A stretch of 64,000 bases of DNA from Collybiopsis luxurians FD-317 M1 (GCA_000827265.1 KN834773.1:424541-488540), one strand, 5' to 3'; positions 1 through 11,459 are shown, numbered from the stretch's first letter. Notes: a model not told the origin generated them from the sequence alone. Made by a program: numbers and translations.

Positions 1-900
1 AAATACCTGTGTCCCAGAGATCCCCAGGGAGTCCCCACGGGTGCCCTCAGGAAGCCCTCAGGGACTCCTAGGGATATCTCAGATATCTCTCAGAGAGCCT
101 AGGATTTAGCCCCAAACCTAGGAAGCCTAGGTAGCACAAGCTACCTAAATTATCTGAAGGTGTCTAGGATTTGGCCTATTTCCTGGGAGTCCTCAGACTC
201 CCTCAGGCTTCCAATATTTGCCTGGGCTTTAGGTCATTTTCCTGATGGAGCTCTTGCAGTGGTATTCAAGGATGTGGATGCAATAGCAATCGAAGTTGTT
301 GCAGCAGTGGAAGCCTGTAAAGCAATGCTCAAGAAGAAAATTGCTTATATACCTTTGTTACTTGTTTCATTTACTTGGCACTTTGAATCTGATTTTGTAA
401 AACATGAATGGGTGACTGAAATGAATGAAAAAAGAAACACATATGCTCAGCTTGCACCTCCTCCACCCAGTTGTCCTTGAAATAATTATTGGGAAATGTT
501 AGTCAGAGTACTAGTAGATTATTCACAAAGACTTACATTCTGTTGATGGTGTGAAGGGAAGTGCAACATTGTTACCTAGAGATATTTGGCTAATGTAAGC
601 ATATGACAGTGAAGAAGTGAATGATGCACATACAATGAAGAAGTAAGGACCATGAGCTTAACAGAGTCAGCAAAGGAGCTGTCAATGAGAGATTCAGTGA
701 GTAAAAAAAGAAAGAGTAGTGCAAGAACCTGGAATCACGAAATTTATTTTTCAGATAAATTGATATTGTACCATCGCGGCTATGAAGGAGGATCACATCA
801 GACTTGGGGCCTGGAGCAAGGACTGCATGGATTCAGCATCATGCGGAGCACTGAAGTCTGCGCGGAGTGACCTTGATCGCAGCTGAGGCGGCTGCGCTAT
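1..900. repeat. Repeat-rich stretch without a supported gene
   Basis: The first 230 bases are made of short, degenerate, recurring words such as CCTAGG, CTCAGGG and GATATCTC, which resembles decayed repeat DNA rather than coding sequence. An open frame at 160-480 translates to a compositionally odd peptide with no motif I recognise, and it starts within the repeat words. The rest, up to about 900, is AT-rich with no long frame. I infer old transposon-derived sequence, but cannot name a family. Confidence 0.4.
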
Positions 901-912
901 TGACGACAAGTT

Positions 913-1066
913 AACAAGTTAGCGGACTTTGAATTTTGAGAGTCCGCTAACTTGACAAGTTACTTTGTGCCGACAAAGTAACTTTAGAAGCAAGTAACTT
1001 AAGTAACTTAAGTTACTTTTGTAAGGGCAAGTAAGCGGAGTTTCAATCTGACAAGTTACTTTGTCA
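913..1066. repeat. Cluster of inverted repeats built on AAGTTACTT
   Basis: Several near-perfect hairpins lie side by side. Bases 915-928 pair with 941-954 (14 bp, core TTAGCGGACT). Bases 957-968 pair with 973-984 (12 bp, AAGTTACTTTGT, four-base loop). Bases 1001-1018 form a perfect 18 bp palindrome, AAGTAACTTAAGTTACTT. Bases 1049-1054 pair with 1061-1066 around another AAGTTACTT. The density suggests the end of a mobile element or a hairpin-forming recombination site. A related hairpin occurs at 49432-49454. Confidence 0.7.
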
Positions 1067-1328
1067 GTCACCTGGAAAAATGACGCAAAGTAAAGAAACA
1101 AATGGACTGCGTTTATGAAAAGCTACAAGTAGGAGGAAAAGATAAGCGAGAATGAGCATAAAGGACATATAGAGAAATAGCATAGAGCCAGTATGTAAAC
1201 CGATGAGCCCGATACTTGTTTGGTGTGCGCATCGGGGTTTAGTCTTCGTCGTCGCTCACTTCTGCAGCGATCCTTCCGTCCTCCTCGTCTATCTCCCCTG
1301 CCCGTATCCCCTGCACCTCGTTCTCTAT

Positions 1329-1721
1329 TCACGATTCCTCTGTGTCCTTTCTATTCCGTCCCATTTTCGTGAGCACCCCGCTTGCCGAGATAAACTCTGC
1401 GATCACCTCGATTCCTTCTTCCCCTCTCAAGTTCTCCCAGGTCGAGACTTTCGAGGCGTCCAATAGAATACGTCGGCATTCGCTGTATAGTTCGCATGAT
1501 TGGATTATGTGTTCTCGCGTTTGGAATCGGTGACCGCACGGGCATTGCATATCTTTGGTAGGTATAAATACTGCATAATATTCACCGATGGAGCCATGGC
1601 GGGTGCCACGGCATTGAGTCAGATGGCCGTATGCCGTTTTGTGTCGGTAAAGTAGCTCCGGAGTTTCCAATGTGGTGGAAGCATGAGGAGGGCAAGCGGA
1701 ATATAGTAAACGGTCGTCCAT
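1329..1721 (-). mobile_element. Non-LTR retrotransposon (LINE) 3' fragment, zinc-knuckle tail
   Basis: This 130-codon frame resembles the extreme C-terminus of Tad1-like LINE polyproteins of fungi. Seen directly: a segment with HLTQC, then IGEYYAVFIPT, then a metal-binding pattern CPCGHRFQTREHIIQSC (C-x-C, later H and C), and an ending with VIAEFISASGVLTKMG just before the stop. This matches the zinc-binding region that follows the RNase H domain in these elements. No reverse transcriptase or endonuclease frame is found upstream (towards higher coordinates), so only the 3' tail remains, as expected of a 5'-truncated insertion. Not expected to be active. Confidence 0.7.
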
Positions 1722-2487
1722 ATGCTTATGGGGGAAAACTTTGAGATAATGGGGGCTGTGTAAACAAGGATAACTTCAAACCACTTCAGGCTGACATGAC
1801 TATTTACGACGATTCCTTCAGCGGACCCGGGATTATATTGCCTAGCCTACCCTGTAAGGAATCTTGAAAGCTTGTAAGTGGAACTTCGTTCACTCTTAGT
1901 ACTTATACAATTAGGTACTGTTTGTATCGTAGATATTGGCGGGGAGCACGGGTAAGTTGAGAGCTGACTCCTCATCTTCTCCTCCTGTAGCAGTCCTAGA
2001 GATAGTGTTTGGGTCAGTACCTGGATAATGTCTGGAAAGCGGCGCTTAAATCCTGGACCACGCTATGTAATAAAATTCCTGTCCTTCCTTCCTTCCTTCA
2101 GCTGTATTTCAGTCGGACTCGTGATAGGGCCACTGTGGCCACAGCAAATTTGTGACAATGGACTAAATTCTGTCTTCTCCCTCAGCTTATTGATCAAGCT
2201 CCCAAGGAACTTGATTAAAAGGAACGGGAAATGAAAGCTGCCCATCTTGGCATCGATCTTCCAGAGGACCTCGCTGCTCAGCCACGGTGGCACCGAGCGC
2301 TTACAGTGACGCGCTTGAACCTAAGCGCTAATTTTAGACGCTCGTCTGCGTTTCTTTCGTTCTCAACCATCTCGACACGGTGGCATCTCCTGGCTTTTCA
2401 AATATCATTGGCCGCGTTCGCGTCGTGCGCCCTCCGCCTTTAATCCCTATCCAAGATCAGTTTCGCCATATAATTGCTTGTATGATC
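1722..2487. other. Intergenic; no gene seen
   Basis: No frame here continues across plausible splice sites or shows family motifs. Short open frames at 2028-2443 end before the pseudouridine synthase start and share no frame with it. The stretch presumably contains that gene's promoter and 5' untranslated region. Confidence 0.5.
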
Positions 2488-4816
2488 ATGTCTAGCCTAG
2501 GCGGTGAACCGTCTCCAGTCCCTGCTGCCATCTCGGGATTAAAAAAGACGCCACCTTATTGGTACCCGTACGGCCGTTTTTCTACATCTTATTCAGAATC
2601 TTATGATAGCGTGTTACAGTTACACAACGTACGCCAAGGAGCGATGGCTCGGTAGAGAGCTTTTAGAAGTTGTATCGACAGAGTTTCGAGATCGATCCAT
2701 GGAATACTATGTATGTCGTGACTGACTCGACTGTATTCCTTTGCTTACCTATATCGCTAGAGATATGCACTAGAGTCCGGCGTCACTACTATCAACGGTC
2801 AAGTTGCAAAACCAGATCATGTCATGCAAAACGGAGATCGTATGGAGTCAGTAAATTTGGTTTTCTTACCAGCCGCCGTCTCGTCTGAACGCTGTACAGG
2901 AATGTCGTTCATCGGCATGAACCCCCTGTAACAGCTACTCCCATCAAAATCCTGCTAGAAGACAAAGAAAGAGAATTTATTGTTGTAGACAAACCTGGAA
3001 GCATCGTTCGTTCGTCCATCTCGATCTCGCATAATGTGTTTCATATAACCTTTTGGATGTCGCTCTAGCCCGTCCACGCTTCTGGGAGATACCACAGGAA
3101 CACTCTAGTCGCTATCTTGATGAGTGATTTTGGTTACGAAAAGATATACAGTAAGTTTGACTCATTTCGTTAAAGACTAGATGCTTAGGACTTGACATTT
3201 AGCCGTCAACCGATTAGACCGACTTACTTCTGGATTAATGATCCTACCTACGTCTCTTGAATGTGCACGGAGGCTCACGAATGAATTTGTCTCGGGTACG
3301 GTTAGAAAAGAGTATGTCGCACGAGTCAATGGAAAATTTCCAGAGTGAGTGTCATATTTCATATCGCATCTCGCATCTCGCATTCATATCGCATCTATCT
3401 AGGGCAGAAGTCGTGTGCGAAGAACCACTCCTCACTGTAGATCGTCAGATGGGATTGAATATCGTTCATCCAGAAGGAAAACCTGCTAAAACGATATTCT
3501 CTCTCATACGTTATGACGAGAACACGGACACTAGTGTGGTACTCTGCAAACCCATGACAGGACGTTGTAAGGCCTAGCCTTACGTCTGTCCGTAACGATA
3601 TCATTGATTGATGTTTTTATATAATATCCTTCTAGCTCACCAGCTTCGAGTTCATCTACAGTACCTTGCCCACCCAATCTCCAACGACCCAGTTTACGGA
3701 AATCCCAAAATCTGGGTACGTTAGCGTTAATCATTCTTCTTACTCTCGCACTCACTGTCAAATTTGAACGTAGGGTGAGAAGATAGGCAAAGGAGGGATT
3801 GACACCATACCGAGCGATGACCGTAGTGCGCCTGTACCTCCTCCGCATCTCGCTAATACGAACGGCAACCCCGAGTCCCTCGGAAAAGTCGACGCCGCAG
3901 ACCCCTCGACATCTATTGCTTCTAGTGCCAGAGCGACAAAATTGCTACCTAGGGAGACGGGCGAAGACATCGGCATGGGCTCACCTGTTCCGCTATCCAG
4001 CGAAGCTGTAGGCGTTATCACGAGATTAAGGAATCAGAAGGTCGGTTTCCACTTATCTACAGGGAAATATTCAGGCACTCAAATTTACTCTAGGACGAAG
4101 CGGAGGACTGGAGCCGTTGGAGGGATGTCATATTTCGAGCTAAAGGCACAATGAGGCCTCCGAGAGATCTGGCTTTGAAGAAACCTCCGCCGGGGAATAA
4201 GAGGCAGAAGAATAGAGGCGAGTTTGTGGATGATCAGTTGAATGCCGCTATGAAGGGGGCCAGTATTGATGACTCTGCTGCGATAACTGCTGAATCAGAA
4301 ATAGAACCGACGGGAGGTGCCGATCCGTCGTTAAGCCAGCTCACAAGCGAAGTATCTACACCTCTCGAAGGCGTAGAAGCTACCCCACTCGTAGCTCCTG
4401 GTGCATCCTCTACTGATATTCAATCCACCTCCGCCGAGCCACAACCATCCCCACGACCTCCTCATCCCCCGAAAAAATCCAAAGAGCCCATTCCCCTTGT
4501 CCGTATCCCGGACCCTTCCGAGCCTATCCAAATATCCACCTCCGAAGCCCTCTCCCTTTCCCGCGACATTCTCTCCTCCTCCTCGGACCGCGACGCCAAC
4601 GCGGCTCCAGATCAGTTTCCCCAAGGTCCAGCGGCGAATGCGGACGAGAAGCAGTTGTATTGTCCAGAGTGTTATCTACCGCTCCATCCGGATCCTGATC
4701 CGGAGACGCTGTATATCTTTTTGCACGCCCTGAGATATACGATTGGGTTGGGGACGTTCGAGACGGAGATGCCGGAGTGGAGTCGGGAGGGGTATGTTTG
4801 GAAGCGGGGGTTTTAG
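2488..4816 (+). CDS. RluA-family RNA pseudouridine synthase (Rib2/Pus9-like)
   Basis: Ten exons join in phase: 2488-2567, 2620-2710, 2761-2846, 2900-3005, 3069-3150, 3203-3344, 3403-3566, 3636-3715, 3774-4040, 4094-4816, giving about 606 residues. The N-terminal part carries [15 protein letters not shown] and [10 protein letters not shown], typical of the Rib2/Pus9 group. It is followed by an S4-like segment (GVTTINGQ), the block [23 protein letters not shown], and the catalytic motif NRLDRLTSG with Asp154. The family usually has His where Asn151 stands. [13 protein letters not shown] and NPVYGNP-like sequence follow. The C-terminus ends with [12 protein letters not shown] and a conserved tail, after a low-complexity Pro/Ser-rich insert encoded by exons 9-10. 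It should convert uridine to pseudouridine in tRNA; whether cytosolic or mitochondrial is not clear. The start could also be the in-frame ATG at 2482. Confidence 0.9.
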
Positions 4817-5317
4817 AGGTGTCAGACTGACAGTTTGGGTGCCGGGATGCCAGGCCTGCTAAGGGTATTAGGGCCGCTGCGCACTGAGCTTGTCTGGCTT
4901 GCTTGGGAATGGGATGGGGAAGGGGATGATGGAAGATAGGTATCGTATCGAACTGTTCATCAGGCGTCAGGAAACTCTGCACGCTTAGCTTAATTGCTTG
5001 GTGGAGAATGGGGAAGAGGGGGATGTCAGGTATCGAACAATTGATCACGCATAAGGATTGTTGGGCAGTGGAGCGTGGAAGCCTGAATCTATGTGAAAAT
5101 ACACCTTGCTCACGATGGTCACAATGGCAGTGAACTTCGTATAATTGTATACATCTCTTGGCATACGCCTCCTGGCTCTGCTCGACATCGCAAATCATAC
5201 TCTCGACGTCGCAAATCATACTTGAGATCCGCACTCAGCTAAATCGTGAGATGGTTATTGCCTTTTGTCGTCTGACATCAAGCATGCTCCGTGGATTCTC
5301 TTCTCTCTGGAAACCAT
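4817..5317. other. Intergenic between convergent genes, with a 21-bp direct repeat
   Basis: This gap separates the 3' ends of the pseudouridine synthase (+) and secreted protein A (-). It has no supported gene. A 21-bp unit beginning CTCGACATCGCAAATC is repeated head to tail at 5181-5201 and 5202-5222 with one mismatch. Two looser related segments, around 4900-4975 and 5000-5055, both contain GGTATCG followed by a TCA-rich stretch, suggesting an older local duplication. Confidence 0.6.
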
Positions 5318-6616
5318 CTATTTACCTCCTTTACTTGAAGAACCCTTAAATACCGATTTGAGTTTCCCAGCGACGGTAGGTTTCTGAATTTCGAACCCCT
5401 TCTTTCCCAATTTTAAGTCTGCAGGCCATCTTTTGATAGTACCCCAAGTGTCCCATCTGGCGATAGGCAGGCGCGATTTAATCACATCTTCGATGTCTGT
5501 CGGGATATCCGCTGTTTGAGAAAAAATAAATTTTTGAGTCAATAGGTAAACAGAAAAAAGAAGAGGGAAAAAAGCCTGAGTTGAATTGCGTTCATGCAGG
5601 GAGAAAATTTTCCTTTTGAATAACAGACGATAGTCGAAGATGGACATTAGATGTTTGTACTTACCGACATTGACACGAACAAGCCGGATTCCAAGGCGAT
5701 TTTCTCCGTGGAGGCTTTCGGGATGAGATGGTGATTCTTTGAGGTAGTGCGGTGGTAGTACGCCTTGGTAAGTGAGAGTGCGGGGGTGTATAGAGAATAA
5801 GATTGTCTCGGCGAGGTTCATCTTGTTTTCTTTCTGGATGTAGTACCTGAGCATTATGGGATCGTAGTCGATGTATATTGGTTTTTGGGGGTTGTCTTCG
5901 ACGTATAGCTGTGGAAGGAATGCAAGGGAATGTGAATTGAGGCAACAAAAGAGATTAGCATGAAATTGATGTCTGTTCGTCACGGGAGGTGTTACCATTG
6001 ACGCTGCGTGGATGGCCTTTGCGTTGGCAATTATAAGTATCTAGAGAGCGGTTATTATATAAAAATGTCGAAAGCTCTGCTCCTTACCACTTCGGTCCTA
6101 CTAATCAATCGGAAGAAATGCTTGGTTAAACTTTTATCTCCTCGTTGCAACTGAGCTGAACACGAACTCAGGGTCGTCGGTGACTGTACCCCACCTTCCA
6201 GCAAAGGCACCGAAATATGCTCCTGGACCGATTGACTGTGCGGTGGCGGGAATAGCGGTAAGGGTTTTTTCTTTTTCATACTCGTCCGCTTTCACCTGTT
6301 TTAATGATAAGAAGCCAAAGAAGTGTAGTCAGTTCCAGTTAACCAAAAGTTAGGTATACCTGACTCAGAAGTGGTTACAACTCACTGGGTTAGTACTTCT
6401 CCATCCAAGCACAACTTCGCCTTCACGCAGATCAAACTTTTTCAAGAATTCCTTCCATTTGGGGCTATTGAACCCATCGGACCAGGCGGGAGAATTCCTC
6501 GGGATTGGAGAAGAGATTTGTGCTGTCAGTGGCGACGCGAGGACATTGTACGAGAAGGCGATAAGAAGGACGAGGAAACAGAGGAAGAGATGAGTGGGTC
6601 GACATCGGAACACCAT
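5318..6616 (-). CDS. Predicted secreted protein A, unrecognised family
   Basis: Six exons join in phase: 6386-6616, 6168-6295, 6088-6100, 5996-6040, 5665-5908, 5318-5511, giving 284 residues. The start at 6616 begins a signal peptide (basic MVFRCRPTH, then a hydrophobic core LFLCFLVLLIAFS, then ASPLTA as likely cleavage region). The mature part contains PAWSDGF, WKEFLKKFD, GPGAYFGAFAG, a short hydrophobic stretch ILIIANAKAIHAASM, TLTYQGVLPPHYL, HGENRLGIRLVRV and IPTDIEDVIKSRLPIARWDT. It ends in a basic Ser/Gly-rich tail. I do not recognise the family. The next gene upstream (protein B) is a clear paralogue with identical exon structure, so this is a tandem gene pair. The third exon is only 13 nt. 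Confidence 0.8.
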
Positions 6617-7024
6617 TGTTTACTGTAGATTTTTTGATAAGTGTAATAGCAGGCAGAGACCAGCTCTGCGAAGAGGACACGAGCGCACCTGGCGAGAGGT
6701 AGATTGAGTATATAGTAGTCTTCTTTTTTAAGTATACGCCACCATACTCTGTTTAAACATTAATCCGGATTGAGCGGGCGGGCGCCGTGACACCGACAAA
6801 CGGTAACTTTTACCCTGGGCTGTGATTGAAACCCCGCCCGCACATCTTGCTGGCTGCAAAAATCTCCCTTCCTTCTTAACGATTCGGACAATATTAGGCA
6901 TTTGCCTCTAAATATTAGGCCGAAGCAATCACACTTTCGCGCCTTTTTTTGATCTAAATTGTCCGAAGTTGAACCAACATCTATTTCCTCGACCCTTGAT
7001 GTGACGTTGTATTACAGTAAAGCT
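6617..7024. promoter_or_regulatory. Spacer between the two secreted-protein genes
   Basis: This 400-base gap lies between the start codon of gene A and the stop codon of gene B, both on the - strand, so it should hold the promoter of A and the terminator of B. No coding frame is supported. A GC-rich patch around 6765-6850 (GGCGGGCGCCG) stands out in otherwise AT-rich sequence. I cannot place a TATA box with confidence. Confidence 0.4.
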
Positions 7025-8116
7025 CTAAGTAGCAGGACTCTTAACTTCGAAGCCTTTCTTTCCCAGCTTCAATCCTCCGGGCCACTTCTTAATGATACCC
7101 CAAGTATCCCATCTGGCAATCGGCAGACGGGATTTTTCAATCACATCTTCGATGTCAGTCGGAATATCCACTGTTTAAGAATACATGTCAGGCTCAATCC
7201 AGTATCCAAGAGAGATGTTTGCATACTCGTTTTTACGTTTACAAGACGGATCCCAAGGAGATTCTCTCCGTGGGGTTGATCAGGATGTGATAGCGACTTT
7301 GTAAGGTAGAATGGAGGAATCAGTCCTTGGTATGCAAGAGTACGACTGTGTTGAGAAAATAGGATCGTTTTGGCAGGGTCCATGCCATTCTCGAGTATAT
7401 ACTGTTTGAGAGCGGCAGGTTGGTTCTTGGTCCGCTTTGGTTTGGCCATGTCGTCTTCGACGAATAACTTTGAGAGAAAAGGTCAAGAAAGATTCATGTT
7501 AATTTATCGCAACGTTACCATTGAAGCTCCATGGGCTGCATGCGACTTGGCAATGATAAGGAACTACGAAAAGACGATCAGTACGAAAAGATAGTCAAGC
7601 AGACAGACAAGACAATGCTTACTAGTTCGGTCCTCCTAATCAATTACAACATCAGCAAGTCAAACTTCTACATTCGTCAAAAAATTTAGCTATGTACCCA
7701 ACGTCTTCAGCCCACTTTCCTGGGAAAGGACCAAAATACGCTCCTTCACCCAGTGACTTGAAGCTAGCGGGAGCGGCGGTAAGAGCTTTAGCGTCTTGGT
7801 ACTCGCGAGCTCTCACCTTGTTAAATTTTCAAAGTCAGCGAAAGCAAGATTACACAACCAGATTCCTTTCCAGGAAACTTACTCGGCCAAGATTTCGCCA
7901 TCCGATTACCATCTCATCTTCAGCAATGTCAAACTTTTTCAGGAATTCCTTCCATCTTGGACTGTCGAAACCATCAGACCATGCGGGAGCTAATCGCGTT
8001 GACAGCGGCGACGCTTTGACAGTGTACGTCGAGAAAGCGATAAGAGGGATAATTATAAGATAGAATAGGAAAAGATGGGTGGATCGACATCGTCGGAGTT
8101 TTGAACCGGAAGCCAT
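7025..8116 (-). CDS. Predicted secreted protein B, paralogue of A
   Basis: Six exons join in phase: 7883-8116, 7698-7816, 7623-7635, 7519-7563, 7227-7467, 7025-7170, giving 265 residues. A basic start (MASGSKLRRCRSTH) precedes a hydrophobic core LFLFYLIIIPLIAFS and a likely cleavage region KASPLS. The mature part matches protein A block by block: PAWSDGFDSPRWKEFLKKFD, GEGAYFGPFPGKW, FLIIAKSHAAHGASM, TLAYQGLIPPFYL, HGENLLGIRLV, IPTDIEDVIEKSRLPIARWD. The shared intron positions, including a 13-nt exon (7623-7635), show tandem duplication. It lacks the Lys/Ser/Gly-rich C-terminal extension of A, which makes it shorter. The fifth donor (GTATGC) is chosen because it alone keeps the frame. Function unknown. 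Confidence 0.78.
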
Positions 8117-8217
8117 AGTATTCTTTTTGATACGATGGGTAAAAAGTGCACAGAGACCAGCTCTGTGGGATGGAAGGTGATGATGAGGACGCACCGGCTG
8201 ATATAGAATTTGCTTGT

Positions 8218-9950
8218 TATGGAAGTGTCCCTTAAGTAGGCAGGGAAGAAACGATGGTCCAGCGGTGGCCGTCAGTGCGGAATTCGTATCTTTCAATCAT
8301 TCGGATAACCTTTCCGAGTCAGTAACCTGCTTTCGACTCTCTGTTAAAAATCTGTACACCCGTCATCGAGGAATCAGAGATTGGAGAGTGATCCTCTATC
8401 GTAAAGAACAGGACAGAAGCGCGCGGTTTTGTGTCTTCTATGTTCTGAATCTTACGTCTGAAAGTGGGCCATCGCGCAGAGCTTCTGATAAATGGCAAGC
8501 GACGAGCAACGGTAAAATGAAGCAAGTTTATCCAGATCGAATGTTACGTGATGAATGCCCCACCGAGGATGTCAGGATAAGAAAAATGAATTGATGCAAT
8601 CAAGGTCGACGCCTCTTTGCCCAATTGTGAAATTAAGCGCCCATTAAAATCCAACCATGATAACTCCATTTTCTCATTCCGAACTCATTTTAAAGTCCGA
8701 TTGGTGGTAGTAGGGATGCTCAGTAGTACAAGTAAATACATATTGACGGTTGTCAGAAGGAAATTAGCGTGTAAGTACATATACTCGAGTTCCCGCACCG
8801 CCGATGCGAAGCCACGGATTCTGAGAAAAAAATTTCAAGTTTATAAAAAGTATCTATTTTTAAACTCTTCGTCCGCAAGAAGCTGGAAGTAAAACCCAGT
8901 CAGTTTTAGGGAGCAGGAGCCATCATAACCAAGATTAAATCCAGTCTAGGAAAATGCTCGCGATGGAAGTACCTTAGCAGGAAAGAAGATTATCGGAAGA
9001 CGTTCTAGTTTGAGGCAATGCTGCAGTCTGCCATTCTCAGCCAGTGACTCCCAAAAGCAGGCACCCATAGATCTGATCCGATGTGGGCCCTTGAAGATCT
9101 CTTTCGAGGATTCACAAGCGCTATTCTATCTCACTTCAAAACATGTACTACACTTTTCCATGCGGACCGTAATTCCCTCCCTAAGTAGCCAAGGAAGAAA
9201 TTATGGTCCAGCAAGGCATTCGGGTAGAATTTGCATACTTCGGTAGTCTGGACAGCAATGTGAAACCATCCGTTTACTCCCTCAACCCCGACCCCTATGA
9301 TCGAAACTTTGTACACCCGTTATCGAAGGAATGAAGTTTGGACAATGAACTTTTATGGAATAGAACAATCCGGAGAACGTTTGAGGACAGACGCACAAGA
9401 AAAACACCGGCTTCCGTGTTCTGCGTCGTTCACGGCAGATTCCTTTCACGCCCGATTGGTTGTAGTCGGGAACGCTCAGTATCAGTTACCAGAAGGAATC
9501 AATGGTGCAATAATGAGCGCTGGATGTGCGTACGTGGTCAATTCTAGCTCCGCCGATGCAAAACCGTGGACTCTGAGAAAAAGTAATTATAGGTAGCTCA
9601 CAAATAGTATCTTTTTGAGTTCTTCGTTATCGTGAATGAATAGAACTAAGTAGATTCAAGAGAGCTGGTAATATTTGATAGTCAAGATTCGATTCCGAGA
9701 TATTTGCGAAAGGATGCACCTGCTATGAAGGAAGAAAGAGTACATTAGTATGCGAAGTCGGACAATGGGAAGACGCCCAGTTTGAGGGCATGAAGCCACG
9801 TCTACTTCCCTCAGCTTTGTCCCAAAACAGCTCGAAGCACAAGGCACATTCAGAACCCTGAGAGATCTCTTTCGACGATGCATAGACGTTAATCTATATA
9901 CATGTACTACACGTTTCCATGCGGAAAATCAATCATCTTCCCCGGCCATC
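8218..9950. repeat. Decayed tandem duplication, unit about 0.95 kb
   Basis: Two diverged copies lie head to tail, about 8218-9175 and 9176-9950. Matching landmarks in the same order are: AAGAAACGATGGTCCAGC / AAGAAATTATGGTCCAGC (8247, 9195); GTACACCCGTCATCGAGGAA / GTACACCCGTTATCGAAGGA (8355, 9311); GATTGGTGGTAGTAGGGA / GATTGGTTGTAGTCGGGA (8699, 9454); CGCCGATGCGAAGCC / CGCCGATGCAAAACC; and CATGTACTACAC followed by TTTCCATGCGGA (9142, 9902). The unit begins in the promoter of secreted gene B. I see no intact reading frame in either copy, so this may be relics of further gene copies or duplicated promoter DNA. Confidence 0.65.
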
Positions 9951-11340
9951 TATGTCATTGGTCCGGCAAACTTAGAAAAATTGATTTGCGCCTTTTTTTC
10001 TGTCGATCATCAAAAGTAAGCAGTGTGTGCACATTGCGAGGTTTGAATGCATGAAAGTGGAAATCCAAGATCCACGCCAAGACAAGATCTCGTCGTTTGT
10101 TGCACCGTGCAGTGGCATCAGAGAATTTACGAAGTCGACGACACTCCCGCGAGGATCTTTCCGGTCTGCTATTGAGGTTATCTGCAGGACGCATCCAGTC
10201 AAGGGCGAGCTGAGGTGCATTTCTACTTGTGGCTACAGGTCGAGGTAGTCATAGACCGAAACTTTCGATACAAAAGCTAGATGAAAAATGGGATAGGGGG
10301 ACTCTGCCCTGTTATGCTTCGAAGACACCGGAGTAATCGTTCTGTGGCTTCGCTCTCGAGAGACTTGGGCCACAGGCCGCGTGCTCTTTTACACTGGACA
10401 AGCCGAGGGCTATTCTACCGATATCCGATGGAGGTTTTTCAGGCCGCGGAAGAACAGATGATTGTAGTACGAATGTCACTGAAAAGGGAAAAGTTCTGCC
10501 CGCCGCTATGTGGTCCAAATAGACGCTTTAGAAAAGTTGTCTTGATACCTATAGACTGAATTGAATCAGCCAGTCAAACGTTATAAAAAAAGCTTTTTGA
10601 ACCGAGTCGTTAATATAACAATACATTCTAGGTCCGGCGGGTTAGTGACATTCTTGCGAATGATGATTCCTCGGTATAAGTAATTATTGCGAATATCAGT
10701 CAAGAAGCATATCGATGATATACTTCTGGGAATGCTTCTGTCCAGCAGGCATGAAGCCGGTTGCCTGTTTCTGATTTGAGCGTTAAGAGGTGCGAGGAGT
10801 TCGCAGGTGATAGGAAGGTATCGATGAGAATTGGGCTGTACAAGTCTCTGATTCTAAAAAAAAACAGACAGCAAGCTTGCTGCCTTGGGAAGCTGTCAAG
10901 CTTATACATCCGAGCGCAGATGATAAGGACGGAGTTGGGCAAGACCACCATAACTGGAAGGCAAAAAATTCATCTTCATAGCTTGTACTACAGTTCTCTG
11001 GGGTTCTGAGCTCACAATTAACCCAATAGAAAGTAGCGGATTAACACTAACAGATGCGTGCCATTTTCGTGAAATTTGAAGCGCTTCAGAATGCTATCGA
11101 TACGAAGTCGTATATGGCTGCAAAAGGAAACCGGAATCTTTCTTGTTTCCGCCAGGCACCCACGACTGCCCATGATGCATGATGGCCTCTGACAGCGCTC
11201 GCAACGTAGCTGCTTCTCAAACTGCCAATAGTTATTACCATCCAGCGTACGGAAAATCTTTCCCCCAATGTTCCCCGCCGATGGGTTACGGCATCGGCCG
11301 AAAGGCCACGTGCCATGTCGGCCGCTGAAAATGGAAGTTA
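9951..11340. other. Intergenic; no gene seen
   Basis: Short frames occur on both strands but none shows a motif, signal peptide or splice-supported extension. The last ~120 bases (from about 11343) match the upstream region of the second ILV2 copy, so the ILV2 promoter probably starts near there. Confidence 0.45.
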
Positions 11341-11342
11341 AA

Positions 11343-11459
11343 TAATTCGAGTCACTCAAAAAGTGGAGTAGAAAGTACCTTGCTTTTTTACCTCCACCTT
11401 CCGTCTCCCATCGCTCCCTTTACGGCCAACTTTTTTGGCTGACATTCTTTTCTTTCAAA
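11343..11459 (+). promoter_or_regulatory. ILV2 copy 1 proximal promoter / 5' UTR, shared with copy 2
   Basis: The sequence just upstream of the start codon can be aligned with the same region of copy 2 (about 20925-21044). Both have ATTCGAGTCACT, then CCTTTACGG(C/T)CAACTT, then GACATTCTTT/AACATTCTTT shortly before the ATG. The similarity is patchy, so conserved words such as TTTACGG-CAACTT may be retained control elements or simply shared ancestry. Confidence 0.4.

Noticed and set aside
160..480. 106-codon open frame (+)
   Set aside because: Overlaps degenerate repeat words and has no motif or splice-supported extension.
8617..8892. Open frames within the decayed tandem repeat
   Set aside because: The second repeat copy does not preserve these frames, so they are unlikely to be genes.
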